Assembly (NCBI RefSeq): GCF_000718775.1 | Contig: NZ_JOCB01000079.1 | Span: forward strand, 1 to 41,036 | Source: Streptomyces sp. NRRL S-31 | GTDB taxonomy: Bacteria > Actinomycetota > Actinomycetes > Streptomycetales > Streptomycetaceae | Reading direction: 5' to 3' | DNA: 41,036 nucleotides | In this document: positions 7,333 to 14,883 of the stretch, in pieces | Position numbering within the stretch: the first letter of the stretch is position 1 | How the letters are laid out: each line of letters starts with the position of its first letter | Translations under genes and position numbers: made by a program | The notes under the pieces: generated by a model | Databases searched by the model: none | What the model saw: only the letters and a program-made list of their open reading frames with translations | What the model was told of the DNA's origin: nothing

Positions 7333-8874
7333 ATGCGAACCGACTCTTCTCCCGGCACCCTGCCGGCGCGGGAGCACCTCCCGGCCGCGGACGCCGGTAC
7401 GCCTGTGCTGGACGTAGTGATCCCCGTCTACAACGAGGAGAAGGACCTCCAGCCGTGCGTCCGCAGACTGCACGAGCACCTCACGCGCACCTTCCCGTAC
7501 GCGTTCCGCATCACCGTCGCGGACAACGCCTCCACGGACACCACTCCGCTGGTGGCGGCGCGGCTGGAGGCGGAGATCCCCGAGGTGGCCTGCTTCCGCC
7601 TGGAGCAGAAGGGGCGGGGCCGGGCCCTGCGCACCGTGTGGTCGGCGTCGGACGCACCGGTCCTCGCCTACATGGACGTCGACCTGTCCACCGACCTCAA
7701 CGCCCTGCTGCCGCTGGTGGCACCGCTGATCTCAGGCCACTCCGACCTGGCGATCGGCTCCCGGCTGGCCCGCGCCTCCCGGGTCGTCCGCGGCCCCAAG
7801 CGGGAGTTCATCAGCCGGGCGTACAACCTGATCCTGCGCGGTTCGCTCCAGGCCCGCTTCTCGGACGCGCAGTGCGGGTTCAAGGCGATCCGGCGGGACG
7901 TGGCACAGGTGCTGCTGCCGCTGGTGGAGGACACCGGCTGGTTCTTCGACACCGAGATGCTGGTGCTCGCCGAGCGGGCGGGTCTCAGGATCCACGAGGT
8001 GCCGGTCGACTGGGTCGACGACCCCGACTCCACCGTGCACATCGTGCGGACGGCCACCGACGACCTCAAGGGCGTGTGGCGCGTCGGCAGGGCCCTGACC
8101 ACCGGTTCGCTGCCGCTGGACCGGTTGGCCCGGCCCTTCGGCGACGACCCGCGCGACCGCGAACTGACCGGCGTGCCGGGGGGCCTGGCCCGCCAGCTGG
8201 TCGGCTTCCTCGTGGTCGGCGGCCTGTCCACCCTCTTCTATCTGCTGCTGTACAGCGCCTTCCGGCAGTTCACCGGCTCCCAGGAGGCCAACGCGCCGGC
8301 GCTGCTGGTCTCCGCCGTGGCCAACACGGCCGCGAACCGCCGGCTCACCTTCGGGGTGCGCGGCCGGGGCGGCGCGATCCGGCACCAGGCGCAGGGGCTG
8401 GTCGTCTTCGGCATCGGCCTCGTCCTGACCAGCGGCTCGCTCGCCGCCCTGGACGCGGCCTCCGACAGCCCGGCGCACTCCACCGAACTGGCGGTGCTCG
8501 TCGCCGCCAACCTCGCGGCCACCGTGCTGCGCTTCCTGCTCTTCCGCGCCTGGGTCTTCCCGGACCGCGCGGAGTCCGCCCCGCTCACGGGGGTCGCCGC
8601 GCCCACGGCCCCCGGGGCGCCCACGGCCCCCGGGGCGCCCACGGCGGTCGCCGCGCCCGCGCCGCCGGGGCCGGGCCACGGCACGCCGGTCCCGTACGCA
8701 CCGCTGCCGCGGCGCCGGCAGCCGGACCAGCGGACATACCGGCGGCCGTACGAGCAGCCGTATCCGACCACCCAGGTCCGCGCCGACGAGGCCGCGGACG
8801 ACAGCCGGAGGGAGACGACCGTGCGCTCGCAGCCGGCGTGCCCTCACGACATCGAGCCGGGGGACCCCCGATGA
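7333..8874 (+). CDS. GT2 polyprenyl-phosphate glycosyltransferase fused to GtrA
   Basis: A 513-residue fusion. Residues 25-245 are a DPM1/GtrB-like GT2 domain: VLDVVIPVYNEE, DNASTDTT, the metal-binding YMDVDLSTD, QCGFKAIRRD. It would load a sugar onto a polyprenyl phosphate at the inner membrane face. Residues about 278-400 form a four-helix GtrA domain (ARQLVGFLVVGGLSTLFYLL), thought to flip the lipid-linked sugar. The tail after 410 is Pro/Ala-rich and includes an 18-bp tandem repeat (8601-8645) encoding PTAPGA units. It is 13 nt after the kinase stop and overlaps the next gene by ATGA. The sugar is unknown. Confidence 0.9.
   Translation: MRTDSSPGTLPAREHLPAADAGTPVLDVVIPVYNEEKDLQPCVRRLHEHLTRTFPYAFRITVADNASTDTTPLVAARLEAEIPEVACFRLEQKGRGRALRTVWSASDAPVLAYMDVDLSTDLNALLPLVAPLISGHSDLAIGSRLARASRVVRGPKREFISRAYNLILRGSLQARFSDAQCGFKAIRRDVAQVLLPLVEDTGWFFDTEMLVLAERAGLRIHEVPVDWVDDPDSTVHIVRTATDDLKGVWRVGRALTTGSLPLDRLARPFGDDPRDRELTGVPGGLARQLVGFLVVGGLSTLFYLLLYSAFRQFTGSQEANAPALLVSAVANTAANRRLTFGVRGRGGAIRHQAQGLVVFGIGLVLTSGSLAALDAASDSPAHSTELAVLVAANLAATVLRFLLFRAWVFPDRAESAPLTGVAAPTAPGAPTAPGAPTAVAAPAPPGPGHGTPVPYAPLPRRRQPDQRTYRRPYEQPYPTTQVRADEAADDSRRETTVRSQPACPHDIEPGDPR
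8601..8645. repeat. 18-bp coding tandem repeat
   Basis: An 18-bp unit containing CCCACGGCCCCCGGGGC is repeated 2.5 times in frame, encoding PTAPGA repeats in the disordered tail of the GT2-GtrA protein. Such in-frame arrays can change in length between strains. Confidence 0.7.
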
Positions 8875-11114
8875 CCACGCAGTACGACCCGTCGGCCGCC
8901 CGGCAGGGCGGTGCCGCCGACTGGGGACCGCCGTCCACCACGCCGCCGCCCACCGCACCGCCCACCGCACCGCCGCGGGCGTCCGGGGCGGACGAACCGG
9001 AGCGGTCCTTCGCGCACAGGCTGTGGCGCGGCCGGCCCGGGGACCCCCACTGGGCGCGCCCCGCCCTCCTCGGCCTGCTGGCCGCCACCCTCCTGCTCTA
9101 CCTCTACGGCCTCAGCGCCTCCGGCTACGCCAACTCCTTCTACTCGGCGGCCGTCCAGGCGGGCAGCACGTCCTGGAAGGCGTTCTTCTTCGGCTCGCTG
9201 GACGCGGGCAACGCCATCACCGTCGACAAGCCCCCGGCCTCGCTATGGCCGATGGCGCTGTCGGTACGGGTGTTCGGCCTGAACTCGTGGGCGATCCTGG
9301 CGCCCGAGGTGCTGATGGGCGTGGCGACCGTCGCCGTCGTCCACGCGGCCGTGCGCCGCCGGTTCGGCCCCGCGGCCGGTCTGATCGCGGGCGCGGTGCT
9401 CGCGCTGACCCCGGTCGCGGCGCTGATGTTCCGGTTCAACAACCCGGACGCCCTGCTGGCCCTGCTGATGTCGGTGGCCTGCTACCTCGTCGTCCGGGCG
9501 GTGGAGGACGGCCGTACCAAGTGGCTGGTGTGGGCCGGGACGGCGATCGGCTTCGCGTTCCTCGCCAAGACGCTCCAGGCGTTCCTGATCCTGCCGGCGC
9601 TGGCGGCCGTGTACGCGGTGTGCGCGCCGGTGCCGGTGCGCCGGCGCTGCGCCCAGCTGGCCGCGGCCACGCTCGCGCTCGTCGTCTCGGGCGGCTGGTG
9701 GGTGGCGGTGGTCGAACTCTGGCCGGCCTCCTCCCGCCCGTACATCGGTGGTTCGCAGAACAACAGCTTCCTGGAGCTGACCTTCGGCTACAACGGCCTC
9801 GGCCGTCTCAACGGCGAGGAGACCGGCAGCGTCGGCGGCGGTGGCGGGGCGGGCGGCACGGGCATGTGGGGCGAGACCGGCTGGGACCGGATGTTCAACT
9901 CCGAGATCGGCGGCCAGATCTCCTGGCTGCTGCCCTCCGCGCTGCTCCTCCTCGTCGCCGGGCTGGTCGCCACCGGGAAGCGGCGGCGGACGTCCGTCAC
10001 CCGCGCCTCGTTCCTGGTCTGGGGCGGCTCGCTGCTGATGACGATGGCCGTCTTCAGCTTCATGGCGGGGATCTTCCACCAGTACTACACCGTGGCCCTC
10101 GCCCCCTACCTCGCGGCCGTGACCGGCATGGGCGCCAGCCTGCTGTGGGAGAGGCGCCGGGAGACCTGGGCGTCGATCACGCTCGCCGCATCGGTGGTCG
10201 CGGCGGCGGCCTGGGGGTACGTCCTGCTCGACCGGACCCCCGACTACCTGCCCCCGCTGAGGTGGCTGGTGCTCATCGGCGGGCTGGTCGCCGCGTTCGG
10301 GCTGGTCTTCGCGGGCCGGATCCCGCGCCGGCTCGCCCTCGGGGCGGCGGCGGTGGGCCTGGTGGCCGCGCTGGCCGGACCGACGGCGTACACCTTGAGC
10401 ACGGTGCGGGAGGGGCACACCGGCTCCATCGTCACGGCGGGTCCGGCGGGCGCGAGCGTGATGGGCGGCCGGGGCGGTCCTCCCGGCGGCGGTGACGGCG
10501 GCCCGCAAGGCGGCTTCGGCGGCGGCCTGCCCGGCGGACAGGGCCGGCGCAACCAGCAGGGTCAGCAGGGTCTGCCGGGCAACGGCTTCCCGGGCGCGGG
10601 CGGCTTCGGCGGCGGGCAGCCCGGCGGGCAGAGTCGGCAGGGACAACAGGGCCAGCCGGGACAACAGGGACAACCCCAGGGTCTCCCCGGTGGCGGACCG
10701 ACGGGCGAGGGCGGCATGGGCGGTGCCCCTGGTGCCGGCGGTGGCGGCGGCCTGCTGAACGGCGCGACCGTGTCGGCCGAGGCCGAGGAGCTGCTGGAGA
10801 AGAACGCCTCGCGGTACACCTGGGTGGCCGCCTCCGTCGGCTCCCAGAACGCGGCTGGCTACCAGCTCGCCACGGGCGACCCGGTGATGGCGATCGGCGG
10901 CTTCAACGGCACCGACCCGTCCCCGACCCTGGCCCGGTTCAAGAAGTACGTCGAGGAGGGCCGGATCCACTACTTCATCGCCGGAGGCGGCATGGGCGGT
11001 GGCATGGGCGGCGGCAGCGGCACCGCCTCGCAGATCAGCTCGTGGGTGCAGAGCACCTTCACGAAGGTGACGGCCGGCTCGGCGACCTTCTACGACCTCA
11101 CGCGGAAGAAGTAG
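8871..11114 (+). CDS. ArnT/YkcB-like GT-C glycosyltransferase with Gly/Gln-rich linker
   Basis: A 747-residue polytopic GT39-type transferase. A Pro-rich head (1-45) is followed by TM1 and the first periplasmic loop with the catalytic-type acid (SLDAGNAITVDKPPASLW), as in ArnT/PMT enzymes. About 11 more TM segments run to residue 515. Residues about 523-628 are low-complexity Gly/Gln/Pro (GGQGRRNQQGQQG type). A folded C-terminal domain (about 629-747) resembles the YkcB C-terminal domain and is itself interrupted by GGGMGGGMGGG. The protein would transfer the sugar from the lipid carrier supplied by the GT2-GtrA protein to an envelope acceptor. Coupled by ATGA overlap; last gene of the operon. 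Confidence 0.9.
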   Translation: MTTQYDPSAARQGGAADWGPPSTTPPPTAPPTAPPRASGADEPERSFAHRLWRGRPGDPHWARPALLGLLAATLLLYLYGLSASGYANSFYSAAVQAGSTSWKAFFFGSLDAGNAITVDKPPASLWPMALSVRVFGLNSWAILAPEVLMGVATVAVVHAAVRRRFGPAAGLIAGAVLALTPVAALMFRFNNPDALLALLMSVACYLVVRAVEDGRTKWLVWAGTAIGFAFLAKTLQAFLILPALAAVYAVCAPVPVRRRCAQLAAATLALVVSGGWWVAVVELWPASSRPYIGGSQNNSFLELTFGYNGLGRLNGEETGSVGGGGGAGGTGMWGETGWDRMFNSEIGGQISWLLPSALLLLVAGLVATGKRRRTSVTRASFLVWGGSLLMTMAVFSFMAGIFHQYYTVALAPYLAAVTGMGASLLWERRRETWASITLAASVVAAAAWGYVLLDRTPDYLPPLRWLVLIGGLVAAFGLVFAGRIPRRLALGAAAVGLVAALAGPTAYTLSTVREGHTGSIVTAGPAGASVMGGRGGPPGGGDGGPQGGFGGGLPGGQGRRNQQGQQGLPGNGFPGAGGFGGGQPGGQSRQGQQGQPGQQGQPQGLPGGGPTGEGGMGGAPGAGGGGGLLNGATVSAEAEELLEKNASRYTWVAASVGSQNAAGYQLATGDPVMAIGGFNGTDPSPTLARFKKYVEEGRIHYFIAGGGMGGGMGGGSGTASQISSWVQSTFTKVTAGSATFYDLTRKK

Positions 11115-11187
11115 CGGAAGAAGCAGGAGCAGGAAGGCAGGGGAAGCCGGGGGAAGGAGCAGCGCCGGCCGGCTGACCGGAAACTCC

Positions 11188-11225
11188 GTTGTACACCGTA
11201 AGGCGACCGCCTTACGGTGTACAAC
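11188..11225. promoter_or_regulatory. 38-bp palindromic TetR operator covering a leaderless promoter
   Basis: The arms (GTTGTACACCGTAAGGCG and its exact complement) are 18 bp with a 2-bp AC centre. The right arm ends at the base before ATG 11226. A -35-like TTGTAC (11189-11194), an 18-bp spacer and a -10-like TACGGT (11213-11218) lie inside it, and +1 would fall on the A of the ATG. Binding by the TetR protein encoded downstream would block the whole promoter. Confidence 0.85.
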
Positions 11226-12611
11226 ATGTCCGCTTCCCAAGGTCATCCCCAGCGCTGGCTGATCCTCGGCGTCATCTGTCTCGCGCAGCTCACCGTGCTG
11301 CTGGACAACACCGTCCTGAACGTGGCCATCCCCTCGCTCACCCGCGAGCTGCACGCCACCACCTCCGACATCCAGTGGATGATCAACGCCTACTCACTGG
11401 TGCAGTCCGGCCTGCTGCTCACCGCGGGCAGCGCCGCCGACCGCTACGGCCGCAAGAAGCTGCTGATGGCCGGACTCGCCCTGTTCGGCGCCGGCTCCCT
11501 GGTGGCCGGACTCGCCGACTCCACCGGCCGGCTGATCGCCGCGCGGGCCGGGATGGGCATCGGCGGCGCCCTGCTGATGACCACCACGCTGGCCGTGGCG
11601 ATGCAGATCTTCGCGCCGAAGGAGCAGCCGAAGGCGATCGGCATCTGGAGCGCGGTCAACGCGCTGGGCTTCGCCGGCGGTCCGCTGATCGGCGGCTTCG
11701 TGCTCGACCACTTCTGGTGGGGCGCCATCTTCCTGATCAACATCCCGGTCGCGGCGCTCGCCCTGGCCGCGGTGGTGGTCCTCGTACCCGAGTCCAGGAA
11801 CCCGCGCGGCGACCGCCCGGACCTGCTCGGCGCGCTGCTGTCCACCATCGGCATGGCCACGCTCGTCTACGCGATCATCTCCGGCCCCGGCCAGGGCTGG
11901 ACATCGCCGTCCGTGCTCGCGACGACGGCCGTCGCGGTGCTGGCGCTGGGCGCCTTCGCCTGGTGGGAGAGCAGGGTGGACGAGCCGATGCTCGACCTCC
12001 ACTTCTTCCGGGACCGGCGGTTCACCGGAGCGGTCGCCGGGGCCGTGCTCATCGTGTTCGGCATGGGCGGCGCGCTCTTCCTGCTGACGCAGCACCTCCA
12101 GTTCGTGCTCGGGTACGGACCGCTGGAGGCGGGGCTGCGGACCGCTCCGCTGGCGCTGACGGTGGTGGTGCTCAACTTCAGCGGGCTGTCGGCGAAGTGG
12201 GCGGTGCGGCTGGGCACCCCGGCGTCGATCGCGCTGGGCATGGTGTGCATGGCGGCGGGCCTGGTGTCCATCGCGGAGGTGGACGGCGGGGGCTATCCGG
12301 GGACGCTGCTCGGACTGCTGCTGATCGGCGTGGGGTGCGCGGTGGCGAACCCGGCGATGGCGCACGCCATCATGAGTGCCATCCCGCCGGAGAAGGCCGG
12401 GGTCGGGGCCGGGATCAACGGAACGTTGGCCGAGTTCGGGAACGGTCTTGGTGTCGCCGTCCTCGGTGCCGTGCTCAGCTCTTCGGTGGCGTCCGGGGAG
12501 TCGTTGGCCGACGGTCTGGGCACCGGTCAGTTGGTGGGTGCCGTCGCCGTGCTGCTCGGGGGGTTCGTCGCGGCGGGACTCCTGCGGCGGGCGGAGCGGG
12601 TGCCCGCGTAG
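11226..12611 (+). CDS. DHA2-type MFS drug exporter
   Basis: A 461-residue transporter with about 14 TM segments and the DHA2 marks: motif C-like GFAGGPLIGGFVLD in TM5, motif A ADRYGRKK after TM2, and LDNTVLNVAIPSL in TM1. It should export a hydrophobic drug or metabolite by proton antiport. There is no Shine-Dalgarno: the operator palindrome ends right before ATG 11226, so the mRNA is probably leaderless. GTG 11217 lies in frame but inside the operator. The tetR gene follows after 45 nt, giving autoregulated efflux. The substrate is unknown. Confidence 0.92.
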   Translation: MSASQGHPQRWLILGVICLAQLTVLLDNTVLNVAIPSLTRELHATTSDIQWMINAYSLVQSGLLLTAGSAADRYGRKKLLMAGLALFGAGSLVAGLADSTGRLIAARAGMGIGGALLMTTTLAVAMQIFAPKEQPKAIGIWSAVNALGFAGGPLIGGFVLDHFWWGAIFLINIPVAALALAAVVVLVPESRNPRGDRPDLLGALLSTIGMATLVYAIISGPGQGWTSPSVLATTAVAVLALGAFAWWESRVDEPMLDLHFFRDRRFTGAVAGAVLIVFGMGGALFLLTQHLQFVLGYGPLEAGLRTAPLALTVVVLNFSGLSAKWAVRLGTPASIALGMVCMAAGLVSIAEVDGGGYPGTLLGLLLIGVGCAVANPAMAHAIMSAIPPEKAGVGAGINGTLAEFGNGLGVAVLGAVLSSSVASGESLADGLGTGQLVGAVAVLLGGFVAAGLLRRAERVPA

Positions 12612-12656
12612 GGACCCTGGCATCGTTGGTGATCCGAGGACGAGGAAGGTGCGCCG

Positions 12657-13415
12657 GTGACGAAGGCGGCAGGTCGGTCGGCGCGGGACAGCGTGTGGGC
12701 GGAGGGCAGGGCCCGCCGCGGCGGACGCGGCGGCCAGCCCTCCGGGCTGGACCGGGAGCGGATCACCGAGGCGTCGGTGCGGCTGCTGGACGCGGAGGGA
12801 CTCGCCAAGTTCTCCATGCGCCGACTGGCCGCCGAGCTGAACGTCACCGCGATGTCCCTGTACTGGTACGTCGAGACCAAGGACGACCTGCTGGAGCTGG
12901 CCCTCGACCGGACCTACGCCGAGCTGCGGCTGCCCGACCCGGAGAACACCGGCGAGGACTGGCGGGAGCAGCTGCGGGAGCTGGCCACCGCGTACCGGGG
13001 GCTGCTGGTCCGCCACCCGTGGCTGTCGCCGCTGGCCGGGCGCTACCTCAACATCGGCCCGAACGCGCTGGGCTTCTCCCGCGCGGTGCAGCGGGTCATC
13101 GGCCGGGCGGGGCTGCCCGTGCGCGGGGTGACCGGGGCGATCGCGGCCGTCTTCCAGTTCGTCTACGGCTTCGGCACGATCGAGGGCCACTTCCTCGCCC
13201 GCACCGCGGACACCGGGCTCAGCCCCGACGAGTACGTCGAGCAGGCGATGAGCATGGCGGACGAGGTGCCGGGGACCGCCGAGATCATGCGGGACTCCAA
13301 GGACCTGATGGCGGCCCGCGGCGGCGACACGGTGGCCGAGATGCTGGACCGGGACTTCGCTTTCGCCCTGGACCTCCTGATCGCAGGCATCGAGGCGATG
13401 GTCGCCCGCGGCTGA
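12657..13415 (+). CDS. TetR-family repressor of the upstream MFS gene
   Basis: A 252-residue regulator. The HTH (about 32-82: ITEASVRLLDAEGLAKFSMRR, then VTAMSLYWYVETKDDLLELA) matches TetR proteins, and the long C-terminal half, with QFVYGFGTIEGHF, resembles the TetR_C domain of tetracycline-type repressors. An unusual 30-residue Arg/Gly-rich head precedes the HTH. GTG 12657 has GAGGAAGG about 7 nt upstream. It lies in the same transcription unit as the exporter, so repression by binding the 38-bp palindrome would be autoregulatory, released by the exporter's substrate. The effector is unknown. Confidence 0.92.
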   Translation: MTKAAGRSARDSVWAEGRARRGGRGGQPSGLDRERITEASVRLLDAEGLAKFSMRRLAAELNVTAMSLYWYVETKDDLLELALDRTYAELRLPDPENTGEDWREQLRELATAYRGLLVRHPWLSPLAGRYLNIGPNALGFSRAVQRVIGRAGLPVRGVTGAIAAVFQFVYGFGTIEGHFLARTADTGLSPDEYVEQAMSMADEVPGTAEIMRDSKDLMAARGGDTVAEMLDRDFAFALDLLIAGIEAMVARG

Positions 13416-13436
13416 CCGCCCGCGCCCGACCGCCGG

Positions 13437-13907
13437 CTACCGGCCGTCCGCCAGCCGTGCCGGGAAGCCGCCGGTGGCGACCGGACCCCAGCGTTCCGGT
13501 GTCACCCGGATGATCGACTTGCCCTGCTTGAGCATGGCGGCCCGGTACTCGTCCCAGTCGGGGTGCTCGCCGGCGATGTTGCGGTAGTACTCGACGAGCG
13601 GCTCCACGGAGTCGGGCGCGTCGATGATGTCGGCGGTGCCGTCGATCTGGACCCAGGGGCCGTTCCAGTCGTCGCTGAGGACGACCAGGCCGACCCGCGG
13701 GTCGCGCCGGGCGTTGCGGGTCTTCGCCCGCTCGGGATAGGTGGAGACGACGATCCGGCCCGCGTCGTCCACGCCGCAGGTCAGCGGCGACGCCTGCGGG
13801 GACCCGTCGCCCCGCCGGGTGATCAGCAGGGCGCGGTGCCGGGGCCGTACGAAGTCCAGCAGCTCGTCCAGCGATACGCGGGTGTTGGTAGCGATGTTCG
13901 GTGCCAT
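13437..13907 (-). CDS. PPOX-class F420-dependent oxidoreductase
   Basis: A 156-residue split-barrel flavin/deazaflavin-binding protein of the pyridoxamine-5'-phosphate oxidase-like superfamily. Typical segments are LDFVRPRHRALLITRRGDGS, ASPLTCGVDDAGRIVVSTYP and TRNARRDPRVGLVVL. The RxGDGSPQ strand and KxxNxRRDPR helix are features of the actinobacterial F420 group. It may reduce a small substrate with F420H2; the substrate is unknown. The gene is convergent with tetR. ATG 13907 lacks a Shine-Dalgarno, but TAGGCT lies 6 nt upstream, so it may be leaderless. Confidence 0.88.
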   Translation of the reverse strand: MAPNIATNTRVSLDELLDFVRPRHRALLITRRGDGSPQASPLTCGVDDAGRIVVSTYPERAKTRNARRDPRVGLVVLSDDWNGPWVQIDGTADIIDAPDSVEPLVEYYRNIAGEHPDWDEYRAAMLKQGKSIIRVTPERWGPVATGGFPARLADGR

Positions 13908-13919
13908 GGGGGCAGCCTA
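13908..13919 (-). promoter_or_regulatory. Leaderless-type -10 box of the PPOX gene
   Basis: Read on the minus strand, TAGGCT (13919-13914) precedes ATG 13907 by 6 nt (GCCCCC). No ribosome-binding site fits. Confidence 0.45.
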
Positions 13920-13956
13920 GGGGGTTTCGGGTACCCCCGGGCCGACCCCGCCGTGC

Positions 13957-14778
13957 CTACGCCTGGGGGAGGGAGTCGCCCTGGACCGCCTGGATGTCCA
14001 GCTCCACCTTCAGCGTGGTGCCGATCGCGGCGATGCCCGCCTGGAGGACCTGGTTGTAGTTCATCGCGAAGTCCTCGCGGTGCAGCTCGGCCGTGGCCCG
14101 GAACGCGGCGCGGGTGCCGCCCCAGGGGTCCGCGCCGGTGCCGAGGTAGGACAGCGTCAGGTCCACCGGCCGTACGACCCCGTGCAGGGACAGCTCGCCG
14201 TGCACGGTCCAGCGGTCCGACCCCACGGCGGTCAGCCCCGTGGAGCGGAACGTGATCTCCGGGTGCCGCTCGACGTCGAGGAAGTCCGCGGAGCGCAGGT
14301 GCGTGTCGCGCATGCCGTTGCCGGTGTCGATGGAGGCCGCCCGGATCACCGCCTCCACCCGGGACTTGGTGACGTCGTCGGGCGCGATCTCGACCGTGCC
14401 CCCGAACTCCGTGAACCGGCCGTGCACGCTGGAGATCCCCAGGTGCTGGGCGACCGCGGCGACGGAGGAGTGCGCCGGGTCGATGGTCCAGGGACCGGGC
14501 GGCGGCAGCTCGGTGCCGCCCTGCCGGGCCAGCGTGATCGTGCCGACCTCGGCCCGGCCGCTGGCGGTGACGATCGCGCTGGACGCGGCGGGCGCGTAAC
14601 CGACGGCGGTCACGATCACGGTGTACGCCCCCGGGGCCAGCTCGGTGGTGTCCCGTACGGCTCCCTCGGCGTCCGCCTCGGCGCGCAGCACCTGCGTGCC
14701 GGTCATGTCGGTCACCGTGACGACCGCGTGCGACACGGCCCACCCGTCCCGCGTGCGGATCTTCGCGGTCAGTCCCAT
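13957..14778 (-). CDS. YceI-family protein with N-terminal carboxypeptidase-regulatory-like domain
   Basis: A 273-residue protein. Residues about 1-85 form a beta-sandwich CarboxypepD_reg-like domain (KIRTRDGWAVSHAVVTVTD, then LAPGAYTVIVTAVGY). Residues about 92-268 are a YceI lipocalin-like barrel, marked by WTIDPAHSSVAAVAQHL, GTVEIAPDD and DFLDVERHPEITFRST. YceI proteins bind isoprenoid-type lipids. No signal peptide is seen, so a cytoplasmic site is likely. ATG 14778 has GGAGAA 5-6 nt upstream. It is the third gene of an operon with MarR and an MFS protein that carries three domains of the same regulatory-like type. Confidence 0.88.
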   Translation of the reverse strand: MGLTAKIRTRDGWAVSHAVVTVTDMTGTQVLRAEADAEGAVRDTTELAPGAYTVIVTAVGYAPAASSAIVTASGRAEVGTITLARQGGTELPPPGPWTIDPAHSSVAAVAQHLGISSVHGRFTEFGGTVEIAPDDVTKSRVEAVIRAASIDTGNGMRDTHLRSADFLDVERHPEITFRSTGLTAVGSDRWTVHGELSLHGVVRPVDLTLSYLGTGADPWGGTRAAFRATAELHREDFAMNYNQVLQAGIAAIGTTLKVELDIQAVQGDSLPQA

Positions 14779-14821
14779 CCCGTTTTCTCCCTGCAAAGGC
14801 TCAAAAATTGGTCGTATGAGA

Positions 14822-14875
14822 CCGGCCCGCGGCGGGCGTGCCCTCCGTGGGAGGACGCGCGCCGCCACGGGCCGG
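14822..14875 (-). other. Intercistronic hairpin between MFS and YceI genes
   Basis: CCGGCCCG (14822-14829) pairs with CGGGCCGG (14868-14875), and inner CGGCG/CGCCG extends the stem with a small bulge. There is no T run. It could stabilise the upstream transcript or attenuate expression of the YceI gene. Confidence 0.5.
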
Positions 14876-14883
14876 GTCGTGGA

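Noticed and set aside
9243..11354. A minus-strand open frame of 703 codons opposite the GT-C gene
   Set aside because: Antisense shadow: no domain, His/Gln/Arg-rich, and it crosses the TetR operator.
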